Positions 45,501 to 58,239 of a DNA stretch of 64,000 nt are shown here, one piece after another. Origin of the DNA: Thielaviopsis euricoi (taxonomy: Eukaryota; Ascomycota; Sordariomycetes; Microascales; Ceratocystidaceae); the NCBI GenBank assembly GCA_001599615.1, contig BCHJ01000003.1, positions 872,027 to 936,026 on the forward strand, given 5' to 3'. The translations under genes were made by a program, and so were the position numbers. A model generated the notes under the pieces. That model was given only the letters and a program-made list of their open reading frames with translations. It searched no databases and had not been told where the DNA came from. Positions within the stretch are counted from its first letter, which is position 1; every line of letters starts with the position of its first letter.

Positions 45501-45859
45501 TGAGATCCGGGCTGTGGCGGATGTGGGGCTGGTTGTTGGCTCTCTCGAGGTGATGTTGGTTTTCGTTTCCGGGGCATTCCGAAGTTGGCGGTTGTGTTTT
45601 CAAAGCGGGCAATCAGGTTTGAGACGCCTGGGGGAGCGGTATAGGCATCTTGATCAGTCGAAGTTTGCATGTTTGAAGGCAGGCCGTCCATGTCCATGGC
45701 AGTCGGCGACATGGTGTCGAAAGCAGATATGAAGTCATAGTTCCCCTCGTTGACAAGGGATGGACCGCCAGATGCAGCGACGCCGCCCATATTCATATTC
45801 ATGTCATCTGGGAACTGGGCGCCGCCGCCATTCATGGAAAATAAATGCGAAGGGTACAT
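42592..45859 (-). CDS. Clr5-domain protein, putative chromatin or transcription regulator
   Basis: Three exons: 44300-45859, 44051-44241 and 42592-43981, giving 1046 residues. Exons 2 and 3 join across AC-G to form a Clr5 domain (about residues 548-600): WDSLKGIIRQLYLDERRPLKEV, HNFRATPKMYKTRFSQWGFAKNN. The N-terminal 520 residues are Met/Ser/Gln/Asn/Pro-rich and low-complexity, with a poly-Gln tract after MKHQH (about 45285-45325), resembling a disordered activation region. The C-terminal ~400 residues are helical with no motif I can name, and end in a His/Gly-rich segment. In fission yeast Clr5 acts in heterochromatic silencing; the domain occurs in many Pezizomycotina proteins of unknown role. 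Its upstream region is a 10-kb gene desert. Confidence 0.85.
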
Positions 45860-47404
45860 GGCTGCTTTGTGAGGGACGCCGTCAAGCGTCTAAAGCCGAG
45901 GATCGAGCCCGTGAAGTTACTCGACCCATCCGGCTCCAAGCTTTATGAAGAGAATTAAATCTGCACCACGATTGGCAGCAGTGTCGTCGGAAGTCGTTGG
46001 CTGATACTTGCTGTTGATAATAGGCGGGAACTTGGGGATGGCGTAGATGCCAAAAGATAGAAGAACAGAAAGAAGGGCAGATGTCGCAAAGAAAATGCGA
46101 CCAACGGCCTGGTAAAAGAGAAAAGTAGTTTGGAGCGGGCTCAAACACAAGGCTAAGCGCAGAAGCAAAGTGAGAGGTTGAAGATGAAAAAGGAACAAAA
46201 GAAAAAAAGAGAAGAAAAATAAATAAAACCGAATAAAAGAGACAAGAGGCTTTGCGCAGCGTCGGGAGGGACAGGCCACCAGTTTTGAGAGAGGGTGGTT
46301 GTAACGTTTACACTGGTCGACTCGGTGGTGGCAATGTAATGTAATGTAATGTACTGGCAGATGTTTAGTCTCTATTGAAATCAAGAGACTCAAGCCACAG
46401 GACAAAATGGCAGAAAAAAAGACAAAAAAAATCAAGAATAGAGTCCGCGACTGTAGCAGGCTACAAAACTGGTGAGCACGCCGAGTGCTACAAAATGAGT
46501 GCTGGGTCGAGTAGCTGAATAGAGAGGGCCGGGACAAGCAATAAGTGAAGTGAAGCGAAGTAACTAGATTTGATAATGACGTCTAAAACCGGCGAATGGG
46601 CTCCGTATGTCGATATGGTGAGGGCATCGTTTGTGGCAAGTTGGAGTGTTATTTGATGTAGCAGAAGCAGAAGCAGAGGTAGAAGCAGAAGCTAGCATAC
46701 ATGCATATGACCGAGGGCGTATCGTACAAGGGCGCAAAGAAATCGACGAGAAGAGAAGAGAGGGAGAAGTCGGATGCGAGGATGAAAGGAATGTGAAAAT
46801 AGCAGCAAAGATAGGATGAGAATAAGAAAATTAGAATACAATGGTCCTACCGTATATTACGGTAAATAGCCAATTGCATAGAAAGCGAAGTGAACGAAGA
46901 GCAAAGAAGCGAGTGAAATGCGGTACGATCGATATTGAAGCACAGCCGAGGAAGAAAACGACAAAAACGGGCGAGGAAAGGATAAGTAAACTCAAGACGC
47001 GCGAAGTCGAGCAACAAGCAAAGACGACGAAATTAGATGGTCGTCCGTTAAAGACACATTGAAGCCAAGCAAACGCCAAATCCAAGATGATGACCGAGAA
47101 AATCTCCAAAAGAGGCAGAAACGGAAGAAGAAAAAGAAGAAAAGAAGAAAAAAAAAGAGCAAAATCAATCAATCAATAATGACAAGTGGGAAACAGAAAA
47201 AAAAAAAAGAGAAAGGATAGGATGGGGTGAGAAGATAATGGCCGATAGGATAGGACTGATGATTGCATGGGTTTGGGATTATTGAGGAAGAGAGAAGAAG
47301 AAGAAGAAAAACAAGGATAAAAAAGAAAAGAGAAAAAAGTGAATTTACTGACTTGTTCTAGTTGAAGTGGAAGTGGCATAGAAATTTTTTAGATTTGATA
47401 GCGC

Positions 47405-47405
<1 letters not shown>

Positions 47406-47435
<30 letters not shown>
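47406..47435. repeat. Poly-A tract (about 30 nt)
   Basis: Uninterrupted A homopolymer. Confidence 0.8.
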
Positions 47436-47438
<3 letters not shown>

Positions 47439-50400
47439 GAAAACCTAAAAAAGAAATGGACGCACATACCCTGTATTTACGTTTCTACCACAATATCGCC
47501 CTTGCCTTTTGCTCTCCAAGAACTTCCTTTCAGCAGGTACGAATATCAAGGCAACGCAACACATCACAGCATAACTCTAGGGAAGTCTGGGGAAGGAACA
47601 GTAAAGGCGCAGTACAGTGTACAGTTTGGTTTGGTTTGGAAGCACGCTACGTATAGTACAGTGATCTGTTACAAGCACTGCTATCTCCACTGTACCTGTA
47701 CTTGTAAGTATCTCTCCTGCTAAGCTGAGTCTTTAGGATCTTGCCATGCCATAGAGTGGGTCAGCGTCGAATTCGGCACTGCGGAAACTGAACTTGCTTG
47801 TGTTTACAGAGATTACAGTACTGTTAGTCACTGTCTAGGTGGTAATAATGGCACTAGATCCAGTATAATTGATATTCTGCATTGATATCTCGAGCACTAT
47901 TGTAAACCAAAGTAGCGCACAAATCAATATCTGCGTTACCTGACCTGTTTGAGTTCTTTAGTGCTTGGTTATCGTCTTTAATGACATTACTGAGTAGTAA
48001 TACTGCTAGTGCGACAACCTACCCGTATAAAGTATACAATTCTCGTCTTGTTGTTGGCTCATGCTCACCCTGTCCCATCCTCTCCTCTTGTCTCTCATCC
48101 TTTGTTTCTCTGTCAACTTTCTTTTTTATTACAGTTGTTATATCTTTTCTCTAGGTTATAGGTCGCTCATTTTTATCCTTAGCAACTTTCTCCCGTGCAA
48201 CGGCGCATCCGAAAGTCACTAGAAAATAAAAAAGCAGTCCAAGCCACGCTAGTTATCCGGCGTTTTTTTTTTTTTTTTTTCGAGAACGAGAGCCGTTTAG
48301 TACTTGAGATCAGCAGCAGCACAAGCCAAGTCAAGCCGAGCCTGAGCTAAAAAGAAAAGAAAAAAGAAAGAAAAAGAAAGGAAAGAAAGGATCAGACAAA
48401 CAGGACTGAAAACAAGCATGTATCTATCTGGCCGCCAACCCTTTATGTTATGCGCAATAATTGCACGATGCGTTGTTGTAGTGGCAGCTGCAATAGAATC
48501 CGCTTGACAGAAACGGACGCGGGTATCTCATATTGCTTTGCTTTGCTTTGCTTTGCTTCATGACCGACCAGCTTCAATCTGCCCGCCCTCCTTTCTTTGC
48601 TCGCCGACCAAACCAGGGTAGGAAAAAAAAAAAAAAAGGTAATCAATGTCATGAAATGCATCCATAAACACCAGAAGCACTTGTAAAAGAGCTTGTGAGA
48701 CTTGTACCCATACCAGCTTTCCAACAACTTTGTGGCCTTGTCTTGTACCTGGCCTGGACGAATCCCGCTTCAAAGCCGCAGTGCAGTGCAGTGCAGCGCA
48801 GTGGCAATCGCTGTAATAGTGATTTACACTAACATGCAAAGGATGCCCATGCCCATCCATCCATCCATCCACCCAGCTGTCGAGCAACGCATACTGCTAG
48901 TTGTCGGCGAAGCTTGCTATCTTGGGGCAGTGGTAACTTTAGAGAACAAAATGATAAGAGAAACCGCACCAAGTCGGCCATTTATAAAATGCACTGAATT
49001 CATGGCCCAAACAAAACCGCTGGTTTGTCTTTCTTCTGATACAAGTTTTCTTTTTATTTGGCCCTAAATTCCACTTGTGACAAGAAGAAAAGAAATCGAA
49101 TTGTTTGTAAACTTCAGCATCTTGTCGTGTGCTCTCGTTTTCCCTCTTCTTGTTAGTGCAAAACGCAATCTTTCTCCTTGCATACAGGTCGCCGCTTTAG
49201 ACGTAACATTCTGTCAATCACGAGCTTCTGCTACTGGACTCAGAATCCTGGGAATTTCACCATCAGTCAGTCAATCACATACTTTGAAAGTACAATTGGG
49301 GACAGGCCGTATCTTTAGGCGCAATATAGAACAAGGTGCAACAACAACTCAACAACAAGAACGGCCTCAGTTTCTACTTATGCTTTCTTTTTTTTTCCTT
49401 TTTTATAAAATAAATTCTGTCCTTGGGCGACGTGACTTGATTTCAGCTCCCCGGTGGTTTGTGCCGGGTCGGTCGCGACAAGGTTTTTAACAATATGAAA
49501 AAGGAAAATCACCCGGCTATAATGCAATTGTTAGCTGTGTACTGGGTGTAGCTCGGAGATGAGTGTGTCTATTCTAGAGTGTTGGAGACCTGGAATACTT
49601 TGTTGTTGGTAGTACTGCTACTACCTTGGAACAAATCACAGCACAGCCAGACATTGACGAGCCGAGCAAGACAAGAAATAAATAAGAGCTTGTTTTCCGC
49701 CCTCCTTATCTACTTTGACATGTTGGGCGGTCCAATCAAATCATATATCAAGCAATCTATCAATCATTGTATCAAACATGTCCACCAATAAGGCGAGCAT
49801 GGCACCACAAACACACAAACACGGCAGGGGAAGACCACCATACAAACACAACACAACGCTTCTAGTGTGTATCAGTAAAAATCTATAAGTACTAGTGGCA
49901 CGCGCTTCACGAAACTCCAAACAGATCAAGATTTTGACCTGCATCGACTAAGCATAGCATGGCATGGCATGGCAGAACTACTGTGCGCAGTAGCCTGGCT
50001 GGGTCTAATACTAGCAATATTTGACAAAAAGTTCATGATGTCGGTTAGCTTGGAGTGTATATACGACACCAATGACTCTATGAAGCAGAACACCAAGTAT
50101 AGTAAAGATCAGATTCAAGTACGAGACACAGCAAAGATACTCTCGTGTGTAGTTGGTTTTTAACTTTTCAAGTGCTAGGATTTCATTTTAGCCTGGGCCT
50201 ACAAAAGTTCCCTTTTACTCACGTATTTGGCTTAGTAGGGAATAGATAGAAAAAGGCGCTGGAGAGAACAAGAAGGGAAGAAAGTTAAAACTTCCAGGGG
50301 AGGGGGAAGAAGCCAAGAGAAAAGAAAAGGATACATGGGAAGAAATAGGTAGAGATAAAACAAAAACGAACAGTCCAGTCACTAGAGTGAGTTAAAATGG

Positions 50401-51595
50401 AATTGGGAGGGAACAGGGTAAATTGGACACTTTTATGGCCTAGACAAGCCAAGATGGCGGTTATAGATTGCATATCAATCAATCAATCAGTCAGTCAAAT
50501 CGGGCTATCAAAGTCAGTCAAATCCAAATCAACTCATCAGCCAATTGAGCGAGTAGAGTATCAGAATTGGGAAGAGAACAGCGCAGCTTTGGTTGTAATC
50601 AGCCATAAAGTGAACCCCGACCGACGAGAACAAGAAAACGAAACACGATGAATGTAAGCGTCCCATGTGAAATTAGAGTCCCTTTTTTTTTCTTCTTCAT
50701 ATTTGGTTTTACTCGTGATGAATTTGATATTCCCCGTATTTTCTTTATCAGCCATTGATGAATTCAGAAGCATCTTTTTGTTTTGTTAAACTCAGGGGAC
50801 TCTGTATCGTCATTGGCCAGTCCTCTGTAGGCCCTCTCTGGGTAAATCAACGCTTGACTGCTGGAAATTCGCATCTCTTCTCTTTTTTACCCCATCTTCT
50901 CACTTATTTTTTTTCTTTCTCTGGGGCTCGAGCACATTCGAGAGATATAAAAACCAAGAAAAAGCACGAGACCGCCATGCAAACTGTGTCGCGTGGCCGA
51001 GCAAAAGCGTAAGGCAGAAAGGAACGACCTTTTTTTTACTTGATTTAATGTATATTATTTCCGTCCTTTCGTTTCTTCGTCTCTACTAAAAAGAATTCAA
51101 GGGCGCACAAGCCATGGAAAACAAAAGAAAAAAAAATTAGTCTACAGAAAATAAAAAAAAATACAGACGCAAACCCGCCGAGATCAGCACTGAGGCTGCT
51201 GCAGATCAACGCTGTGTCAAGCTTCCATGCCTTTGCACTCTTTTTTTCTTCTTCTTTTTCTTCCTTTTTTCCTCCTCTTAAATTCCCCCCGCACTCCCAA
51301 TTTCAGGATTCATGATTCCCTTCAGTCTAAAAGGGACATGGCTCAGCAACCCTATCGTATCATACTAGGGTTACTCGTTTACTTCTCTTGGCAGATAGAA
51401 CTCCGTCGGCGGAAATAGAAGCAGCGCCAGAAGCCTATTCGAAGCTTTTTCTTTTTTATTCTCCCCTCGCGTTAAATTCTTTTCTTTTTATTTCTTGGTG
51501 TCAATGAGAAAAAATGTCTTGCAAGCTGGTTGTTGTTGTCTTGGAAATAGTATGTAGTAAGCCCAGGGAAATCTGACGCTCAGCTAGTAGTTGTT

Positions 51596-51631
51596 ACTAG
51601 CTAGGCTGGTTAGCTAGGCTAGTTAGCTGGT
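51596..51631. repeat. TAGCTAGGCT-type direct repeats
   Basis: TAGCTAGGCT occurs twice, followed by a related TTAGCTGG copy, giving a short, partly self-complementary repeat. Confidence 0.6.
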
Positions 51632-54600
51632 CACCAAAGCCACAAATGGATTGTTACGTCGGTGACGCTGATCTGCACCGGCTTTATAAAAAAAAAAAAA
51701 AAGAATAAAAAAAAAGGTTCCGTTGTATATCGTGCAGGTCTTTGTCCAAGACTACATGATGATTGGGGCCTACTTGCTTGGCCTGAGAAACGTTCAAGTA
51801 ACATCCAGGCAAAGGCAAACCATCCAACCGCTATCTCCCCCCATGCCAAGAGAAGAAACATGTAAGTCACGTGCCATGCCATGGTTTTACCCAGCTTCAC
51901 AAGATAGACAACCAGAACTAGATGTCTACAAACCACCGCCTGACTCCACTGGAGTGTACTGTCGTAGTAGACCAAGTAAAGGCTTTTCTATGTGTGCTTT
52001 CAAGCTCCTCACCAGAGCCCGATGTAAGTCTCCGCTTTGCTTAAGAACAAAAAAAAAAAAAAACCGTCCGTCCGTGTTAATATAAACTCATCTCAGCTCA
52101 GGGCCAGTGTGACTCGACTGGATCCAAATCCTGTGTGTTTTCCACTCTGTCTTTGTGTATGTTTTTTTTATTGTATTTTTCTTTGCAAGCCGCCCTGGCC
52201 TGTAGAGAGTCAAAGCTTTTTATGCAACATGCACTATGCGGTAAGTGCCTGCACAGCGCCATGCGGGCATAAACAATTTATTTCCCTTTTTTTTTCTTCA
52301 TTCTTGTGGCAGATAGAGACACTGAGTACCAGTCTTGTATACTTACATTCCAGAAATCTATAGGGCAGATACAGTGCAGGGCAACAGTGTCTTGTACGTA
52401 CTGCTTCTCTATAGTTGCTCCATACAGGTTTGTCCGTGATCACAAAGTCAGAGTCAACGGTCCCTTGCTGTTTGTTCTTTTCATCTCCCTTTATCCAGGC
52501 GGCTTCATTCAGTCTTTGCCACTGCCTCGCCCAAAAATTACCGGGACTTGAGCAGCATGAGAAATAAGCTCAAAGCATTGTGACTTACTTTTAGCTTTCC
52601 GCTTGGCTTCCTTCGTGACTGTTTTCTCTCTCTTCACTCTAGCTCTCGCTCTCGCTCTCGCTCGTTCTTCTGTGCTCCTGGTGCTTGAACTTATTCGTAT
52701 GTATTATATACTTACACTCTCTATTTGCCTCTACCATCCTTGCCCTTTCACCGTTATTTCAAGCTTCCAATTCTCTTCTCCTCCTTTCGGCCGCATCGCA
52801 CTAGAGGCACACAAACATCCCCCGGAAATCCGCTGTGGATAAAACTTAAAACTCACCTCCATTGATCGTTCAAGGACAGGTCCTAGCTGAAAAGAGAAAT
52901 AGGCTGAAAGGGACACCCAGTCCAATATCATGGCAGGAATCAAGGCAGCATAGCATACAACCGTAAAAGACTCGAGTATTTCTCTGGGTCATGTTAATCG
53001 ACAGTCAAAGCGACAGTTTCAGCTATAAGTAGGACTGACTACAGTAGTAGCAGTAATAGTAGAAGCGTCTCCCCTCATAGAATAAATCCAGCAGCTAGTG
53101 AAGCGGTGAGTCCGAGATAATCTTCTGTAATCTCCCTCTATACACATTTCCATGGCTGTGTATTTTGATTCCTGCCTCTCAGTGAAGAACAATGCAAAGA
53201 CAGCCTTCCAAGAGCGAACGGCCGCCTTTTTCCTGGCTCACTTAACCCACCAACAACCGCTGATAAGCTTCTTTCGTTTTCGACACCGATGGCTGACCAC
53301 CTTTATGCAGCCCTGAAGGTTTCTAGTCGACTCTGCGTTTTTTTGCCTTGTCCTTGTTCAGTTTTTTTTTTCTGGCTCGCTTGAGCCTTTTCAACTCGTG
53401 TACATTGTCTTCTTTTAGAAGAGGAGGAGCATGAGGCAGAGACTTTGGCTGAGATGAGAAACGTTGCGTCCAATATGCATTGCATCTGGCCAGACAAATG
53501 ACTGGCTGCTACACCACACTACCCTACACAGTGCAAGACATGATAGGAACGAGCTCCGCCAACTGGGCTTGGCTCGCAGGCACTGAATTGACATGTTTCT
53601 TTCTGTAGCACAGCACATTAGCTGAGAATTGATCTGTCTCACTCACCCTCACTCTCACCCTCCTCTCTCAAGGGCCTCATTTTCCAAGACGGATTTCTAA
53701 CCCTAACTCCCCATTGACACTTGTGCCCATACAGAATACAGAGTTGCATCAACCTACTGCAGTCTTACTGCTTTGCTTTGGCTTATTTTAGAACTCGCCT
53801 CTTAATCTCATGACACTAGTGACGAGAAAAGAAGGTGAAAATCACAGCCGCAATAGCAGAAGAACCAGCACCAGCATCAGTATCAGCAGCATTGATCTCA
53901 GTAGGCTTCTCATCATACAATTAAGAATCAAGTCACATCACGTCTTCTCGTCTAGATTACCCTTGATTCCAGTCTAATCCCCCATTGGAAGCTGCCGCCG
54001 ACTGTGCCTTGCGGGCGCAAAATACTACCTGTATCGTATTCCGCTTTCTGTATTTTTCCTATTCCTTCGGTTCGTTTTTCTGTTTGAAGTGAAAGTGAGG
54101 GTGAGCCTGTCACTTTAAAGCGTCTGATTTTAGAGGGCCGCCAAATATAACCCTAGCAAAATGTAACCCTTCTTCTCAGACCCATTAATATCTTGATATC
54201 GTGTAGCTTTTTCTTTTCCGATATACGAGACGAACCATATGCTCAACAGCCTGTTGTCGATTTTGTAGGAGGACAGAGCTGCTCATTGACGTTTCTCATC
54301 TCTTGAAATAGAAGTAGCGAAGTAGTAAACACACAAAAAATAAGTAGGCGGTGAAGAAGACGCATGTTCCCGAGCAGCCGCTACGCCATACAATTTTCTG
54401 GCTTGCATCTCGCTGCACATATCCGAGCGCTTCTTTGTTCTTCTGTTGAATGCTTCTGTGGTACATAGCCCACAGAGAGCCTGGCCTTGTGTTGTCACGT
54501 TTCTTTCCTGTGTGTTATTCACACTGAATGTTGGGTGTGCTGTCATGTCAACCTCGAGTGGCACACGAGTATCAGTAGAACTGACATTTATCAAACGACA

Positions 54601-56121
54601 TTGTATTCGTACGATGTCTTGTGTCTCAGCAGCTGGAAGTCATGATACAAGCGAAGCAAGCAACCCGGCAAGCAAACAGACAAACAAACAAAAGATCAAG
54701 ACGGGTATTTACGTAGATACTTGTCAGATCTCCAGTAGCGTAGCTGAACAGTACTGTGTAACCGGTTCCTTTGATCTATCTGTACCCGGACGAGAACCCA
54801 AGACCAAAAAAGCGAGTACCCGTTGTATTTCAAAACCATGACAAAGATCGACATGACCAGTTTCCGTGCGACGAGAGTTCGACTAGCCCCGGGAAGGCCA
54901 AGCTCACACAAACAAGCAAACAAACGGCAAAGCCTACGGGAACGAGTAGGAGCAAGTCGCCGGCTCATTTGAGGCTTGAGACTTGGACAAGATCTCGTAT
55001 ACACCCGTGTCTTTCACTGTCTGTGTTTGGTGGCAGTAGACATGGAAGAACGGGCGGGATATCGCGACATGGCACGGGTGAAGCGATGGTGGGAAGATTC
55101 GGCAAGACTAACAGGGTTACCGGCTCTTGAATCACGCAAAGACTGAGTCAGTGGTCTTGCATGAGGATACAGTTAATAGTACCATATGCCTAATGGTTGT
55201 AGCCTCAGTAGTAACCCCCTGTGCACATGTCTGGTAGGAGGTGTATGCCTGGGATCGAGTCGCTGCCTTCATACAAGAGTCTCGCGATCTTCACCTTCTT
55301 ATCCACGTACCCACCTACAGTTGTAGTTCTCGTAGGATGCGTTAGACGGCACCATCCTTAAGCCCAGTGCAACAATAAGACGGTCAAACGTTGGCAACGG
55401 AGGAGATAAGAAACAAGAATGTATGCAAATAGTTGAAGCAAGATAACGAATAGATGTTTATTTTTATCATTACCGAGAACTGAGAAACAAGAAACAGAAA
55501 GGCCTATGATATAGAGTATGATATAAGGTGTGATAAGTGACAAACAAACAGAAAAACTCCCTAAAACGAACAACACAGAAGAAAAAAAAAGCCAAAAAAG
55601 AAATGACAGAAAAATGCTAACCCTGATTTGAAAATAGAGTGATAATAAAAAGGACCAGAAATGAACAGCAGAATACTTCAAGTAGAAGAAAAAAGAAAAA
55701 GAACGCCAGACGTAGAAAGATAGAAGAAAAGAAAAAAGAAACCGGAAGAAATGAATCAAGAGCATATACATGCTGGGTAAAAGAAACGAAAAGAAAAAAA
55801 AAAAGACGTCGGTGAGGACAAGAAGATAAAAGCAAAAACATAAGAGAAATACATGGCCAGAGCGTTGTAGAAGAGAAACAAAGAAAGTAAACAAAACGTC
55901 TTCGTCTGCTGAGCTTTAGCCCCGGACTGTTGCTCCTCCAAGAAAGAAACAAAAAAAAGAGCTCTCGTGATAACAGAACTCTTTTTTCTTCTTGTAGGTA
56001 GCGTCTATCTTTCGAGGGCATCCAGACTCTGAGACAAGACAAGAGTAACGAGTCAAAAAAGAAAAGAAAAAAAAAACCCCCCCAAGAAACACACAAAACG
56101 AACAAGAGAAAAACAAAGGGC

Positions 56122-58239
56122 TTACGCAACCTCCTGGCCCTCATGCTCCTCGCGATACTGCAGACCGCCCGGAATTTCCAGCGCATTCTTGACCCACGCA
56201 TTCTCCGCCACCTGTTCGAGCGTCCAGCGGCTGCGAGCGCGCTTCAACAGGCCCTCGGTGATTTGCATAGCGCCCAGCATTCCAGCGGCCTCGAACTTGG
56301 CCGTGCTGCCCTCATGGTCGCCATCGTCGCCCTCGTACTCAAACCAGCGCCACTCGACGCGCGCAATGCGGTGGCTCGTGCGGCTGCGCATGCGATGGTA
56401 GTCGCTGACGCCCGGGTGCGGATCAAACGGCAGCCGCGCCTCGAGCAGCGCGTACAGCAGCACGCCCAGCGACCACGCGTCGATGGCGCGGCCATCGTAC
56501 GGCTGGCCCATGATGACTTCGGGCGCCGCGTAGTCTTCCGAGCCACAGCGCGTCTCGAGCTTCTCGTTGTCCAGCACTTGGCGCGAGAGACCCAGGTCGG
56601 TGACGGTGATGACAGAGTACGGGTACGTGGCCCAGTTGATTCTGGGGTCGCTGAGCTCGGATGGGCGCAGGTTGACGAGCACGTTTTCCAGCTTAATGTC
56701 ACGGTGCACAATATTGTGGTCGTGGAGATAGCGGACGCCGCCGACAATCTCGGCAAAGATGCGGCGCAACAGCGCAGGCTTTAGCATGGCGCGATTCGTG
56801 GTCGCCACGTCAAACAAATCGCCGCCAGGGCAGTAGGTCAAGACAAGAATAGCGCGCGTCATCTCAATGTTGAAGGCCTTGAGGTTGACGAGCGACGGGT
56901 GGCGAGTAATCTTCATGATCTCAAGTTCGCGCTTGAGACTCATCTCGATGCGATCTTCGCTGGCGCCTCCGCGAGGGCCATGCTCGCACACCTTGATGGC
57001 AACCAGCGTCTTGCGATCCAGACGAACCTCTGCCGTGTTGTTGTTCATGGCCAGCAGCGTCTCGTCATCGATATCCTCCTGGCTGGTTCCCAGAACAACG
57101 CGGGAAAAGGTGCCCTGGCCCAGGGTCTTGACTGCTCTCCAGCGGCGCTTCTTGCCGTCTAGACGGCCATAGGCTTCAAAGTACTCGGCGGCAGGGCCCT
57201 TGGGGGGCTTTTCCAGGGCGGCGCCGTCAACGGATGATTTTGACGACTCGCTTGGCGGGGGCGTGGGGGGCTTTTCGCAGGTTGGAGTCAGGCCGCGAGA
57301 CTCGGCAAAGTTTGTTTCTCGTCGCATATGGCGCTTCGCGGCGTCTTGGGTTTCACGACCGTGCGGACCAGATACGGTCACCATGCGCTTAGGAATAGCA
57401 ACGGGGTCTGGCACGAACTCGCTGAGGCTTCGATTCCGGGCATGGTGTTCCTGGATGTTTGCAGGGTGTTGGGCGGGGTTGAGGCTGTCGCGATCAGCAG
57501 TAAGGCCGGCATAGTTTTTGCGCCGGACGTTGTTGGCCAGAGCAGAATCAATGGACTCGCCTGACGAGGCGACAAAGATGGAGTTTGAGTTTGAGTTTGA
57601 GCTGGGTTGCACGGCCGGCGGGGCTTCTCTGGACGGGGGTCTGGCGGCAAAGGCGCGCCACGGACCAGGCGAGTCGTTGGAGAGTAGAGGCGAGGGCAGC
57701 GGGGTGACGTCGCCCATGGCGGCAATTATAGGGCTCGGAGCGATAGAGCTGGCAGGCGAAGAAACAGTAGCAGAGGAAATGCACTTGGCCATAGCAGCCT
57801 TGAAGCTGGGCGTGCGAGCAATGGGGTGCAGACTGGAAGTGGACTTTTTTGTGGACAGACGGCTCGACGATGCGGCGGCGGCGGTGGAGGCAGCAGCAGT
57901 GTTATCAGAGTTTCGAGGCGGCGATTGGAGGGTTTTGCCGTGAATGTCGGTAACCAGACGCAGCTGGCTAGGACTGCGAGGAGTGCTGGTTGAAAGAATG
58001 GGCGATGTTGGGCTTGTAGAAAAAGGAACTTCGTCTTCTGGGATAGTGGGAGAGGGCGCAATCATATTGGAGCGGAACTGAATTGGTCTGGCGATAGCGA
58101 TGGGGGAGACTGGCGTATTATTGTTGTTGATGTTGTTGTTGGTGGTGCTGGTACTTGTGCCGGCACTACAAGAAGGAGGATGGGCGAACTCGGCTGTCAG
58201 ATGTGAAACAGCATCTGAGCCTGTGGGCGAAGTGTCCAT
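56122..58239 (-). CDS. Serine/threonine protein kinase with long disordered N-terminus
   Basis: Intronless, 705 residues. Residues 1-345 are Ser/Thr/Pro/Asn-rich with no domain. The kinase domain (about 355-690) opens with the glycine loop LGQGTFSRVVLG; the ATP-binding Lys is in VAIKVCEHG; the catalytic loop is HRDIKLENVL; the activation segment reads VTDLGLSR (DLG, not DFG) and CGSEDYAAPEVIMGQPYDGRAID; the following DAWSLGVLLYALLEARLPFDP is typical of CAMK-like fungal kinases. Lys, HRD Asp and the Asp of DLG are all present, so it should be active. The domain contains an expanded acidic EYEGDDGDHEGSTAKFE insertion near the C-lobe end. I cannot assign a specific orthologue or pathway. Confidence 0.88.
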   Translation of the reverse strand: MDTSPTGSDAVSHLTAEFAHPPSCSAGTSTSTTNNNINNNNTPVSPIAIARPIQFRSNMIAPSPTIPEDEVPFSTSPTSPILSTSTPRSPSQLRLVTDIHGKTLQSPPRNSDNTAAASTAAAASSSRLSTKKSTSSLHPIARTPSFKAAMAKCISSATVSSPASSIAPSPIIAAMGDVTPLPSPLLSNDSPGPWRAFAARPPSREAPPAVQPSSNSNSNSIFVASSGESIDSALANNVRRKNYAGLTADRDSLNPAQHPANIQEHHARNRSLSEFVPDPVAIPKRMVTVSGPHGRETQDAAKRHMRRETNFAESRGLTPTCEKPPTPPPSESSKSSVDGAALEKPPKGPAAEYFEAYGRLDGKKRRWRAVKTLGQGTFSRVVLGTSQEDIDDETLLAMNNNTAEVRLDRKTLVAIKVCEHGPRGGASEDRIEMSLKRELEIMKITRHPSLVNLKAFNIEMTRAILVLTYCPGGDLFDVATTNRAMLKPALLRRIFAEIVGGVRYLHDHNIVHRDIKLENVLVNLRPSELSDPRINWATYPYSVITVTDLGLSRQVLDNEKLETRCGSEDYAAPEVIMGQPYDGRAIDAWSLGVLLYALLEARLPFDPHPGVSDYHRMRSRTSHRIARVEWRWFEYEGDDGDHEGSTAKFEAAGMLGAMQITEGLLKRARSRWTLEQVAENAWVKNALEIPGGLQYREEHEGQEVA

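Larger units (their letters stand above)
45860..56121. other. 10.3-kb gene desert upstream of the Clr5-domain gene
   Basis: No open frame here has a recognisable domain, coherent codon bias or credible exon pattern; the longest are polypurine-derived or cut by frame changes. Contents noted: GTAAT repeats near 46336; poly-A at 47406-47435; TTTGC repeat at about 48536-48558; GCAGT repeat near 48778; CCATC repeat near 48857-48872; GGCAT repeat near 49959; TAGCTAGGCT repeats at 51596-51631; CTCTCG repeat near 52640; AACCCTAA at 53699. The desert could hold a long 5' leader, enhancer-like elements or noncoding RNA, none of which can be shown from sequence alone. Confidence 0.6.

Noticed and set aside
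54446..55130. Overlapping 131- and 119-codon open frames in the desert
   Set aside because: No domain, no splice partners, codon use not gene-like; a spliced gene here cannot be excluded without transcripts.
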